Shown here: positions 36,418-48,436 of the stretch, piece by piece
Layout: each line of letters starts with the position of its first letter
Position numbering within the stretch: position 1 is the first letter of the stretch
Assembly: GCA_014964245.1 (NCBI GenBank)
Contig: JACVYH010000008.1
Coordinates: forward strand, 391,739-455,738
Length of the DNA stretch: 64,000 nt
Source of the DNA: Nannizziopsis barbatae
Lineage: Eukaryota > Ascomycota > Eurotiomycetes > Onygenales > Nannizziopsiaceae
Direction: 5' to 3'
Translations under genes and position numbers: made by a program
The notes under the pieces: model-generated
The model's database searches: none
The model's input: the letters and a program-made list of their open reading frames with translations, nothing else
Told to the model about the DNA's origin: nothing

Positions 36418-39400
36418 TCACATCTGGCGTCCCAAAGGGCTTCCGACCTTAGGCTTCCATACCAGGCTCTTTCTCCTTGCGGCATCAAGTTTAATTCTTA
36501 ATGATTCACTCTGGCCTATTCCATCATCCTCGCTGGTGGGAAACAAACCCTGGCGTAGTTGTTTTGGTGGGCAAGTCTGTTGGACCAGAGTTGCTCGCTG
36601 AGATAGATAATACGGCGTAATTGGTGACATTGCCGTCGCAGGATCGTAGTCATAGTCGTATGTATATCCGGGAGTTTCTGGAGGGGCTGCAGATAGTGAC
36701 GGCGGATTTTGACGTTTTGGCTTTGGGGTAGAAAACATTTGGTTAGATGAATGATCATCCGAGTCTGCAGAAGTGCTCCTTAGAGATCGGGTAGGAGAGG
36801 GAGAGAGCCTCATAAACTCTTGGATTATTTCCGGATCAACACTTGAACGGCTACCCGCAGATGAAGTAGAAGAGTCCAATGCCACAAGGGTTCCATTAAC
36901 GTTGCCTAATACCTTTGGCTCCATGCTCTTTCTCCTTTTCTGTCCACCTCGTGGAAGCATGCTGACATCGACCGCATATTCAGCCTCGTCGAGCCATTTG
37001 CCAGATCTCTCGCAACTAATCATAGCAAGTCAGCACTGAAATTCAAGCATTTGCATTAAAAAGGTATCTTACTCAAGGACCCAGTTTACGCCAACACACT
37101 TTACGACTCCGTTTGCTTCTCTAACCTTCTGCAATGTTCGCACTCCTCCATCTTTGAAGATGACATGCGTGATGCCAATTTTGCTCTCCTTTGGCTCCAA
37201 GCCGTCGACAGGAGACAAGCTTGTTCTCGGATTCCAGCTCCAGGATTTGACGCATCGAGCGCCCATCTGGGTCAGAAGCTCTACAAAAATGCCACTTGCA
37301 TCAGCACCTTCTTTTGTATGAACATCCGCGAAAACAACCGCTCCTTGGAGAACAGTTTCATGGCCGGCTGGCTGCTTTCTTGGAGATTTCTTCGGGCTCG
37401 GTGTTTTGGGTCGTGGAGGTGCTTTTGGCCGCTGGGGGAGAGATATTGTTGAAGAGCTGCCGGTATCATCTTCTTGTGGAAGGGCGAATGGCTTGAGCGG
37501 ACTGCGAGCCTTCCTCGGTGAGGGCAAAGTTTTGCTTCTGGCCGTTGTTGATGTAGAGAGCGCGGATGATGTGGTGCCGGTAGAGAAAGACCGAGTCCTT
37601 TTCCTAGGGACTTTGAGCGAGCCGTCCTCGGTTTTTAGCGGAACTTTAGACACGGTGTGTATTGTTCGAGGGGTAGGCCCTGACCTCACAGGAGTCACAG
37701 ACATGGGCAGGGTGACCGGCGTATGAGCCTCAGCATAGTTCTCTTCAGCTTCCTCAAAAAATGCTGCGTTGATCGTAATGGTCGATTCTCGTGGTGGAAG
37801 ATTTTCTTCGTTGGGACCGCACCGTGGGACGCAAAAATTATCACCAACTAGATTGCGGAGAGGTAGTGCTGTGAGGGTATCCTCATCATAAGCATCCAAG
37901 TCATCATAGGCATCCAAAACTGTTATATTATCGTTGCTTTCTTCAGAATCCACATGAATGATGGTCTCATCGCCAAAGGTATCTTCCATGCAGTCTTCTA
38001 CCGCAGATGAGTCCGTGACAGGGAACGACTGGCCTTGGGACTGCCTAGAAGCCAGAGAGTGTCGTGACGCTCTTTCAAAATTGTCGTTTGGTGCAATGGA
38101 AAAAACTCCTCGGCGCCGTGGATACTTTCTCTCTTGGTTTTCAGTTTCCCACCGACTGAGTTTGTTGGCCAAAGGAGTAAGACGGACGTCACTCCGAGGA
38201 TTATCCTGTGGCTCTTGGTTCTCCTGGTCTTCCTCCTCGTTAACCAGCCTGATAGATTGCCTCTTGGTCAGATTCTTGCTCGGGCTTTTACTCGGGCTGA
38301 TAGCTAGATCTGATTCGGCATCAGAATCTTCTTGCCCATCCCGGTACAACAATTGTGATGGATGGTGAATACTTGAAACTGGGGGAGAGGGTGCAGCGGG
38401 AGGCACACTGTACACGCTTCGCACCGATATAGTGCTGGAAGGTGCACTGGTACTTTCGTATGGCCGTACAGGGGTTGAAGGATGAGAAATCTCTTCTGAG
38501 TCCATAAACGGATCTTTCAAATCTGTCGCAACCTGAGAAATATCAAAAGTAGAAAGCGGTGTTCTGACCAATTCACTCCTCGCAGGTGAAGCTCGTGACT
38601 TATCATTAGTTGGTGAGATTGGCATCAATTCCTCCTCCTCTTCGCCTCCTTTTGTATACTGCTTTGAGTAGGGGCTGGACTCAATTCCGCAGTCCTGGGT
38701 AGAGTCCGATGGTGGAGAATCAGTATTGAGCAATTGGCATTCTCGGGGTATCTCTTCGCTCTGCCGTCTCAGGTTTTTGAAAGGGGACGTCAAGGTTTTA
38801 GATGGTGAGATAAGCCGTTTTGCGGGACTCTGAAGTAGCGATTTTCTCTCTCGTGTCGGCGATTTGGAAGATAAGTCTGGCCAATTAAGGGGTATTGGCA
38901 AACTCTTTACTTTTATTGGAGATGCTTTTAATGGAGACTGTTTTGTAGTTGGCGATAGGGGATTTTGTGGTCTTGATGTTGGGCCGAAAGGGATCTCCAC
39001 TTTTCGAGGTGATTCTTTTATGCAATCTTTATACGGCGAGGAAGGCGGCCTGCGGGCAGGGGATGCGACCATGACGGGATCTTTCAGAGGTGACTTATCT
39101 GTGGCTTTAGAGGTGAGATCACCAGATTCTCCCAATAGAGGACCATCCCTAGGTAGCAACTCCGTTACCCTCCTCGAAGCATTAAAATCTATTTTCTTGG
39201 CTGGGGAAACTAATGATTGCCGCAGGTTTGGAATCTTAACTGGCAATATCTGTGACTTCACATCAACGCCTTGTTTAGCCGGGCTGCTGGAAACGACAGC
39301 GTCTATAGGAGCAATTGGAGCAATAGTTCGCAAATGCTGATTCGGTGTTCTTGGGGACAGCGGCTCTTTTCTGCTTGGAGATTTAGAGCCCTGCTCTTCT

Positions 39401-40242
39401 TCCTGCGATACTGGGGTAACCGGTCTCCGAAGCGGTTTCGACTTCATAACAGTCGCGGTCTTTTCCTTCTTACTCGCTGGAGACGGCAGTGGCTGGTTTT
39501 CTTTATCCGAGTCCTCCATCATGTCGAGAAATGTCACTTTCTTCTTGGGAGCGTTTGCTGGTCTAATCTTCGCCAACGCTGTGGTAGCCTGACCAGGGTG
39601 AGGCCTTCTCATGCCGCCAGATAGAACTGCGGATACGGAAATTTTCTTTGGCTGACTCGAGCTTCCGGTATTCAACGAAGCTTTTGCTCTTCTCCCTGGG
39701 CGAGCCTTTGCCTCAGGCTCCGAAGTAGATGTGCTGGCTTTGACCGCGGGTTTTGAGCGTACCGCCATTCGTTTCGGCGGCTCCGGCTGAGCCAGTTCAT
39801 CATCGTCATCATCTTGCTGCACAGAACCAGGCTCGTTCTTCAGGAGACGAGGTCTGCCCCTTTTGGCTCGTACGGCCGTTATGGTCGAAACTGACGATGT
39901 CCCCGCCCGCGGCGCGGGAGCATGGGCGCTAACGATATCCATTTCATCATCGCTGAGGCCATCCTGCTGTTGGCTAGTCTTAGGTTTCGGTCCACGGCGC
40001 TTTGCAATACTATGCACTGTCGCTTTCTTGACTGTAGTATTATTTGTATTTGTATCGACAGTGGCCGGATTCTTCTTCGGTCTGCCTCTTTTTGGGGCTG
40101 TGTTCGTTGTCGTTGATACAGCCTCCGGTTTACTAGTTTCCGTAGTATCTTGTTCCTTTCCTTTGACAGTCCGTGTTCTCGCCCTGGTCACTCGTTTAGG
40201 AGGAGATGCTGCAGCTGCAGGTTCAGGCGCTCGTCTTGCCAT
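36418..40242 (-). CDS. AT-hook and BRCT domain protein, microcephalin (MCPH1)-like
   Basis: Exon 1 is 40242-37073 and exon 2 is 37015-36418. A 57-bp intron (GTAAGA ... GCTGAC ... TTAG) lies inside the BRCT domain. The product has 1255 residues. The N-terminus has AT-hook-like motifs (KRGRPKK, KRGRPR). The long disordered centre is packed with S/T-P-x-K/R sites (SPLK, SPTK, SPSK), typical of cyclin-dependent kinase targets. A single BRCT domain spans about residues 965-1075, with FADVHTKEG, ITHVIFKDG, CVGVNWVLD and CERSGKW. Just after it comes KRRKSMEPKVL, resembling the KRKCMQPKDF that follows the first BRCT of human MCPH1 (from memory). MCPH1 regulates condensin and the damage response; a similar nuclear role here is inference. 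The C-terminal 200 residues are Ser/Pro-rich. The gene is about 700 bp downstream of the phospholipase gene on the same strand. Confidence 0.9.
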
Positions 40243-40927
40243 TTTCGTTTATGAGGTCGGGAAGATCCGATCGTAGTGGTTCCGGCCTGGGTGGGTTCCG
40301 CAGCTAATATCGAGGTCACATCGGAGTCGCTCTCGGTATAAAATAGAGTGGGTAGCGCAATTAATCCTCAGAAGCAATACTCTGCATTAAACCATAGATA
40401 TAGTGAGATAAAAAGAAACTAATACAAGCTGATAAGCATGGATCGCAGGCCTTCCGTCTAGAGACGTCGTTTCTGATGATCTGCCCGATTTGTTTGTTAT
40501 GCTGCTGATCAGCATCTCGTTGCTGTGGAAACAGATACAAAGCCGCAACCTTAATTGTTTCGGGACTAGCCGAGCTTGGCTCCAAAGCTCTGATTACATA
40601 ATCCTTTGAGTGGCGAAGGAAAGGAAAAAGGGGCAAAACATCGTCGTCAGATTTTGTGGATGTATACTCCGTGCTCCGTATTCAACATCATGATGTCAAT
40701 TCAACCTTTTCCATTGGCCTATAGGATACTGTGGTAGCCGAGATATACCAAATTAGAGCTCATAAGCAAACTATCCGTATTTACAAATTGAGGAGCTGAT
40801 AGTCAATGGAAACAGGCGCGGATCCCGATCCCGAGCTGGGCCAAAACAGATCCAATTTGGACGCTAGAAAACAAGAAAAAATACATAGATTCGTAAATTC
40901 CAAGCATGGTTCATCATCAAAAGGCAT
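40243..40927. other. Intergenic spacer between phospholipase B and BRCT genes
   Basis: This is the promoter region of the BRCT gene and the 3' flank of the phospholipase gene, both on the minus strand. No coding segment is supported. It contains TACTCCGTGCTCCGTA-type words near 40,665-40,680. Confidence 0.6.
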
Positions 40928-43009
40928 CTACCAGAACAAAGAGGTAGCCAATGCTGCAATCAATCCAGCAGTGATACCTGATTTGCTCATCGAGACGTGG
41001 CTACCGGCATTTCCATTGCCGTTTCCGCTTCCGCTAGTCATGGGTCTGGGTGTTGCCGCGGGTGGAGCCGATGGCGACAAAACCGATGGTGTGTAGGGAG
41101 GAGGTTTAGAACTGTCTAACTTTCCAGCCCAGCAATGCTTCTTGAAGCAGTCCTTGCACGGGTCTGGAACTGGGGTCTTAGTCCGCTCAAGAGACCTGCT
41201 CAGGATTGCGCATGCAAGGCACGTAGACCATTCTTTCTCCCTCGACCCATCACCCATAGTGCCAACGTTAAAGCCGTTCTGAATAATTGAGTCACGTTGT
41301 TGGTCCGAATAGTCGAACTTGAAAGTAGAAACGTTGGAAAACGCAGAGTAAGGATGATTCGGAATATAAACAACTAATGGCGTAGAGCTGCTAGTGTTCG
41401 AGCTATCGCAGCCGAAGAAAGTTGGTCTAGTATTTAAGCCCAGGTTGACGAAAGTATTTTGGTCCGGAATGGCAGGGAACGAGGTTCCGTTAGCGAGCTT
41501 CTTGTCCAGACTTCGCTGGTAAGTGGCTACCAATGCGGTGCCGTTCGGCCAGTTATATTCGGTATCTGCAGAGGAGTCGACGGCGAGGATCACATCGACG
41601 CTCCTCTCAGGCTGAATCAAGGGATGAATAGGTAGGTTTTGGAGATCCTCACCGCCGTCGACCAGGTCGAGAACGTCTGTATTCGCAAATGGAGAGGACT
41701 GTTCTGAATAATGGAAGAATGGATTGGGTTTGTAGACCGCAATGTCGTTATTCTCATCTCCAATACTCTTCAAAATCTTTCGCAGCTCTTCTTTGATAAA
41801 ACTGGGGATGTTCACAGCATCTAGGTTGAGAGAAAACTGATTGAAAAGCGAAGAAGACGTCCCCATAACGAACCCAGCATTGTCAAAACCTCTAACACAG
41901 GAGGCAGAGCTGGGAAGTTGTCCGGCTTGGAACGCTGAACCAAGAAACTCAGTTGGGATGAATCCAAAAATTGTCGGATCCCAAGTTCCCATTTCATAGG
42001 GATTGAACTCGAACACTGTTGCATTTCCACCAATAAGTAATTCACCAGGATTTCTTCCGTCCGCAATGAGAATTGGCATGGCCACATCACCGTTTGCAAA
42101 ATCGGGAGAGGAGGCAATTGAAGACCACGTATAAGCTGGGCCGCCCTGAGGAGCGTCGATAAATTGGTAAGAAAGTGTACGGCCCCTAGAGTTTCAGAAT
42201 CAGTATATAGCCGAGGTGAGGTACTATCATTCAACGTACCAGTAATCCGTGATGGACACCGGATACTTAGCATCCCTTTTACCACTGACGGCCTTTTCGA
42301 CCTCCCTGTAATACTTCAGAATGCTCGTGACTGAGCCATCACCAGGGCCCTCAAGGATAGAGCGAGTGAAATTCCATGCCATTCCCTCTCCCCCTGTGGA
42401 CAGCGCAGTCACAGTGGTATCATTGTTCAGGTATAATGATCCAACAAGCCATCCTCCACCACTCAAGCCGGATAGATAAGTTGCAGATTGAACGATCCCG
42501 CCAAGCTTTCCTTGGTCAGTGGCTCCCTTTGTGCGGGAATCGAAGCCGGATAATACGCCTCCACCGTTCATCAACGCTCGGTAGCCTCCACCAGAGACGG
42601 CAATTCCGATATTAGGTAGCTCCGAGGGATTGTTCGTATGGTCCTTGATATAGCCTGCTGCATCAAAACCAGAAATGGTTACGTGACCAAAGAAATCCTT
42701 CATCGCATTCAATGTCTTAGGCCTCCGTTTTTTCAGCCACTCGGTTTCACTCGGAGAAATCGAGCTTGCGCTCCGGACGCTTGGGCGGTTGGGAGGACAG
42801 GAGACATTTTCGGGTGTGTACCCATTGGGTGCATTCGGCAACGCTCGAACAAGAAGGTCGGTTGAGCCTTCAGGAATGGCGCTTCCGGCAACCGGACCTA
42901 GCAATTAAAGAGTCAGACAAGCTTGACAGGCAAAAACAAGGTCAAGAAACAAACCTATAAGTAGGCCTGCTACTGCAGAAAAGTGCATGGCAACCTGGCC
43001 CAAGCCCAT
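40928..43009 (-). CDS. Lysophospholipase / phospholipase B, secreted and probably GPI-anchored
   Basis: There are three exons: 43009-42955, 42897-42240 and 42185-40928, with introns of 57 and 54 bp (GTTTGT...CTAG and GTACGT...CTAG). The product has 656 residues, the usual size for fungal Plb. It hydrolyses acyl chains from phospholipids and lysophospholipids (EC 3.1.1.5 family). Seen: a hydrophobic signal peptide (from MGLGQVAM or the second Met 7 codons later, to about residue 26); SGGGYRALMNGGG at 120-132 (oxyanion region with the catalytic Arg); GLSGGGW with nucleophile Ser164; VDGGEDLQN with Asp414; many NxS/T sites; a C-terminal Cys-rich segment; a Ser/Pro/Gly linker; and a hydrophobic tail (ITAGLIAALATSLFW) typical of GPI signals. 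It acts at the cell surface, wall or outside the cell. Both junctions restore family sequence (LLI-GPVAG; DYW-GRTLSY). Confidence 0.95.
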
Positions 43010-46000
43010 AATTTTTATTGTCTTATATTAGTAGAACAATGGTGGAAAGGAAACAGAAAAGGTTTTCTTAGCATGGAGGGATATCAAGGCGGTTAAATAA
43101 CATAAACAGGAGTGGAGACCGGAAGCAACGCTACGGACAAACCGCAGCCTGTGACCATTCGTGTGTCTGAGAAACAGCAGCAGTCCATGTCCCTGCGGGA
43201 TGGAAGGAAGCGAAAGCTGAACAGTGAAGGATCCCAAAGGGGGAGTATGATTGACTGGATCGTGCGCTTCGTTAACTATGAGCTCAGAGTGGGCCGCATT
43301 CGCCGTTCCGCCGTGGATGAAGCAAATTCTACTCCGTAGTCGCCCCATGTCTGAGTAAGAAAAGCTGGCTGGGGGCGCATTGTGCTCCGCGGATCCAAAA
43401 TTACCGCCATGGGACTGTAAGCATACAGATTTGTATTCTTCTTGATTTCTTCAATAATGACTATCATAATTTGCTGTGGTCTTGTCCTTCCTGGCGACGA
43501 TGCGCGTTCTTCCATGTCCGACTGCCCGTCGTGGGTGATTCAGTGGGATGTGGCTTCCGTGGTGGGTGACGTCTCCCCGTGTTTTAGGGCCGGATGCACC
43601 GCCTCTATTTAGTTCACTCCTAACGACCTACCTTGTAACTAGTTACCTAGTTAGTCAGTTAGTTGGCTAGCACAAAGTCCAGCACATCTCGCATCTTCGC
43701 AAGCCACGTCCCACAGGGATCTTTCGGTTTGTTCCTGACATGGACACCCTCGCCGCTAGTTAACTTAACTAGTTACGAACTTCATATCTATCATATCGAC
43801 GGAGTATGTTATACGGAGCATACGGAGCACTGGCTCCAGCTCATTTATTCCGGCGTTTAGCATACCGCACGTTCCGCCGAGCGCTCAATTTCTTTTGATC
43901 CTTCATGCACGAATGCCCAGCCGGAACTTATGATGCGCCTTTTCAGCGAGTCCATTTGATACGAGACAGCGAGAATATGACGAAGAAGTTATCCCGTATC
44001 CCAGTCAGCTTGCTAAACGATCAATATCCATCCTCAGTATTCAGCTTCCACGAACAAAATGCATATTCAATCTCTAGGGACGCGTCATTTGTGTTGTCAG
44101 CCCACTCCTTACTATTGAAAGCCCGGGTCTTTCTGCTTTTTGGTACACTCATCATTCTCTCTCAAGACTCAAAACAGGCCCAATTCGTTACCTACTGGGG
44201 TTCCATCGCTTCTCTGCGACATAACCCGGACCAAGACATAAAATGCAAAACCACTCTCTTCGTTCCAGGAAAATTCCAGAAGGACCCTCCCAATTAGTGC
44301 TGAGTGACCTGTCAACAAGAGGAAGCTTGATCTAGTTAGGTGGAGCCGACGATTTTGATCGCTTTCTTAGATCGTCGAAGGCGGATTTTGGAAATCGCTG
44401 AAACGCCGAACATTCACTACACAATTGTTAAGCGCTCGGCTACCAAGAAGTAACTCTCTCTTTTCCTCATGTCTCAGCCCTGTGCCCTTATCAATTCAAT
44501 AAATTCAACCAGGAGTACGGGATAGCCGAGGGTAAGGAAAATACAGTACTTATTAGCTCTTCTTGGAAGCCTCCGGAGCATGGCAACAGTGGTACAGCAC
44601 TGCCAGGTCATGACTCAAGAGATCTGGCGAATGTTACACTTGATTCGTCCTCAAATTCTCCGCAACGCCTTGCCAATTGTCGATTTGTCTTTAAAAAATT
44701 CCAGACTCCACTCTAGCGAAATGCTCGTGACCTCAAAAGTTCAAATTGTTGATCAGAATTTTTTCGACATTGAAGGAACGAGCACTAATTCTTGATCCGA
44801 AGTTCCAGAAACACTTCCGTGGTCATCCCTATGAAACGGCCCACTGATTGCTTCTTCTAGAGGGAGAGAGGTAAACCACAGGATGTGAAATAAATCCTAG
44901 TTTCGATTGATTTACGGAACGCTTGTGATATACTCGTACGTAATGAAGTCGTGCCGATCCACGATCCCTCCTCACTGCTCAGAGATTAGTTATTTTTTGG
45001 CTTCATGGAACGAGCCACATTTCGAGAAGATTTACTCTGATCCACCGTCTTGCGGTGAACTAGCGAACTCGATCGCCGAATGTTTTGAAACATTTATACG
45101 GGCTACGGAGTAGAGATCACCGTTTTGACAAGCATCAACGTTCTCGGTTTCAGCATCATCCTTATCGAGGATAATAAGATTCTTAAATTGGTGAAAAGGC
45201 TCAACATGATCGTCAACCATCGCGGTACATGCCACCAGTTGACAATGTTGAGGCAACAGAGGCCCAGAAAAATCCAGCCATCTAGGTTTTCGCCTTTGGA
45301 ACATTTTAAGACAAGATTCCGAGGTTTCGCAAGATACAAAACCCTAACTAGTTAACCCTTTCTCCCCGCGGAAGGAGAGCTGTCGTGGCCTTGGCTTGGT
45401 TAGTTACCTTGAGATTTCAGATGATCCAGCTGTCCTTGGCCACCATTGGTTTTCTCAGACCCAAAAATTTTTCATTGAACTGGCTCATTATTTTGCCCTC
45501 AAAGTTATGAGCTGAATCTGAATGCAAGTTCTTAACTGCAGACATGGAATCGTCATTTGCCGCAGAAAATTCGGAGTGTCAATTGCATGATGGCTCTATT
45601 ATCATACAATGCCTTGAAAAGCCTTCATCGCACTCGAGGCATAAAGCAGGGCTTCTATACCGCCGTTCCCGGATATATTCAAAAGTCACCTACGCTACAG
45701 GACTAGAGCCTAGCCTACTGATCAATGGTCTTATCATCTCAACAAAAATCTCGAAAAGGCATGTACCCCTGCTCTCTAACTGAGGGGCTGAACATTGATT
45801 TTGAAGCTGTTATTAGCGTATCAAGAGCTATTGCCCCAGTGCTTTCAGGAAGACCTTTTGGTTTAATGATACATATGAAACTTTTTCATGTCCAGCAAAT
45901 ATGGATTATACATCATGATACCCAGCGTCATTGGCATGTTCATAATTATAGTAGACTTTCACAGAGAAGTCCTTAGAAACAGAATGAGCCCTAAGAAAGG

Positions 46001-46760
46001 GCATTGAATACTTCACCCCCACTGACGGTCATTGCTCAATTCTCTCAGCATCTTAGCTTATGGAAGCAGTGCATCCTGGCACAAAAAGATGAAATCAGCA
46101 AACAATGTGTCAGAAAAAAGAACGATACAAAGACTTTTCAAAGAGCCATGACAAACTAGCTGCCAAAAGCTGAATGGAAAAAAAGCCGACAAAGCACTTT
46201 ATCTTCCAAGACTGTTGCTGAACAGAGATAGAATAGTGGTCAGTAATTTCTGATAAGATTATTCGAGTTGTGGTGGCTAACAGGGGGGAGCAAATAGATA
46301 CTTCTAACACTCTATAGTCACTTACCTTGTCCTCGCGTTTTGTCTGGCGAGTTTAGATCCAGGACCTTGCATAGGCTGGATTAGCCGGCTCGGGGTTCTT
46401 CCACCCATACCCATAAATAAAAAAACGGACTCCCAGGGGGGACCCAACAACTCATATCTCACTTAACATGGTGCCTGGTAGATCTCCAAACAATATGAGG
46501 TCTCACATACCTCCAAGGTGTACCATGGGGTACTTCTGCTTATTTGATACCTTTATATTTTCGAAGAATAATGACCTGCCATATATTGGAGATTTCAGCA
46601 ACATCTGGATCAACGGCTACTGTTGTGGATACATACCTAACTACCTTCCATTTCTGAAGGAGCCGACTAAGTCACCCTCCACTGCCTTTTAAAGCGACCT
46701 ACCCGTGAATCGAATATGAGTATCTTTTACTCACTTTGAGGCAAACAAGCTACAATGTTG

Positions 46761-46836
46761 TACTTGCTGCTCTTCACTTGCTGCTCTTCACTTGCTGCTC
46801 TTCACTTGCTGCTCTTCACTTGCTGCTCTTCTCTTG
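46761..46836 (+). repeat. 14-bp tandem repeat (ACTTGCTGCTCTTC), about five copies
   Basis: The unit ACTTGCTGCTCTTC is repeated head to tail about five times with almost no divergence, the last copy ending in CTCTTGC. Perfect copies suggest recent expansion. It lies in a T/C-rich segment with no supported gene. Confidence 0.85.
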
Positions 46837-47520
46837 CTTCCTTTCTATTCACAATCTTGATTATCACAAATTGCTTCTACACACCTTCACAATTACTTTT
46901 ATAAATCCCTTTGACCAATGTCAGCACCAAACAATGATACAAGTCAAGTCACTACTACAGTGCTTCATCAAAGGTCTCCGCAACTCTTCAGCATCTCTCC
47001 TATCAGTCACTTGTACTTCTGCTTGATCCAATCCTTAACTTACCCCAACCAACTTCCCAAAAACACCCCTTGAGACAAGGGATATCCATCGGCTTCGAGA
47101 ATGAGCAGCTTAAGGACCATCCCTAAGGTCTGTTAAGGATGATCAACAGAAACTGCTGAGGTTCGTGGAAACCTTTGACGAGGTACTGTACTGCCGAGTC
47201 ATCACAATTGGAGGAGCTGATAACTACGATAATCAAAGCATTAAAAAGGCCTCGCGCCCCAAATTCCACTGAGAGGAACCAATCTGATCAAAAAATCATG
47301 AATGGCCTGATTGGTGCTCAAACCAATTTACCTCAGTATCAGAATCCCAAACAAAATGAGACCTATGTTGTATGGCGGAAACTGCCTTTCAAAAAAGAAA
47401 CTCAAGCTTCTAAGGGAATCCTCATAAATCACTGAAATCAAACCAGCGCTGATATACACAATTTCATGAACACTGGATGACTGGACATTTCATTTATCTT
47501 CGGACAAAGGCTCTTCGTCC

Positions 47521-47679
47521 GGGGGCTACTTGCTGTTTGTCGCCGCAGAATATCTCCATGGGCATATAGTGAAGAGTCTTCTCAAGCGGGAAGGCATTGA
47601 TGTCAACAAGCGCGGTGAGACGGAAGAGGGTCGCACCGCATTGGACTGGGCGGTACCTTTCTTCAATTTGTTGACATGA
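47521..47679 (+). pseudogene. Ankyrin-repeat-like remnant
   Basis: The frame from 47,521 reads VAAEYLHGHIVKSLLKREGID, then VNKRGETEEGRTALDWAV, then a stop (TGA at 47,677-47,679). This fits one ankyrin repeat and the start of the next (A-A-x-x-G-H-x-x-V-x-x-L-L and G-R-T-A-L-x-W-A). No start codon or longer repeat array is present, so it looks like a fragment of a larger ankyrin gene. Confidence 0.55.
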
Positions 47680-48136
47680 AAGGGTGGCATGTCACTGAGG
47701 ATGGCCTAGGACCCCGAAGCCACTCTTCTAAACATTATGACAGATGCAATGAGAATCTGTTCTGCAGCCACAACGTGTGATATGTGGACTCTGAAAATTA
47801 CGCACCAAACGAATATAAATTTTGCGGTTTATTACGCCGCACAAAATTGGACATGTGGTGGAATGATGGATGTTCGGATCGAGAATAAAAAGGTGGAAAT
47901 GCGCCCACTTCAACTATTCCGAAATTTGCGGCGGGCATATAACACCATATAGAATCGAGCAATAGAGATGTTGCATAGGCAAGAGGAATCAACTGTTTCT
48001 TGAAGACGAACTCGAAGAAAACAAATAATCACAAGAAGCACACCGTCGCCACCTGCTGGAGGAGAAATAGCATCAGGATAGTAGACATTTATATCTTTCG
48101 CGAGAAAACAAATCAGGCACTATTTCAGATTAACAG

Positions 48137-48436
48137 ATGTTATCTCTAATTCTGGCAGTTCCCCCGATCTTCAATCAGGGCCACGACGTCAAGGGATACG
48201 TGAGTTTATTATGCAAGAACAAGACACTGAGCGAGATGGAGCTCACCATCAATCCTTTCACCCTTCCTCAAGACGACCCACGGATAACTTGGCAGCTCCG
48301 GCCCAAAGCTATTGAGAAGTATATCTTATACCCACAACTACTGGATGCCGTTGCAGGGTTGATAATGGGCATGGTATGGGAAAAGTGCATGATCAAACGT
48401 TCGTTCACGTTTACTATCCCATTCGGCTCAGATTAA
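48137..48436 (+). CDS. Unassigned short open frame, possibly a gene fragment
   Basis: This 99-codon frame begins ATG TTA TCT and contains MELTINPFTLPQDDPRITWQ and LRPKAIEKYILYPQLLDAVA, which look protein-like in composition. I do not recognise it. It ends 220 bp before the AT-rich boundary and follows the ankyrin-like relic by 450 bp, so both may come from one decayed gene. Confidence 0.25.
   Translation: MLSLILAVPPIFNQGHDVKGYVSLLCKNKTLSEMELTINPFTLPQDDPRITWQLRPKAIEKYILYPQLLDAVAGLIMGMVWEKCMIKRSFTFTIPFGSD

Noticed and set aside
37958..40276. Several plus-strand open frames of 117-158 codons
   Set aside because: They lie antisense to the BRCT gene, whose minus-strand frame is continuous and domain-supported.
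43639..43672. TTAG-rich words suggesting telomeric repeats
   Set aside because: They are TAGTTA/CTAG permutations without TTAGGG units and lie mid-contig beside genes.
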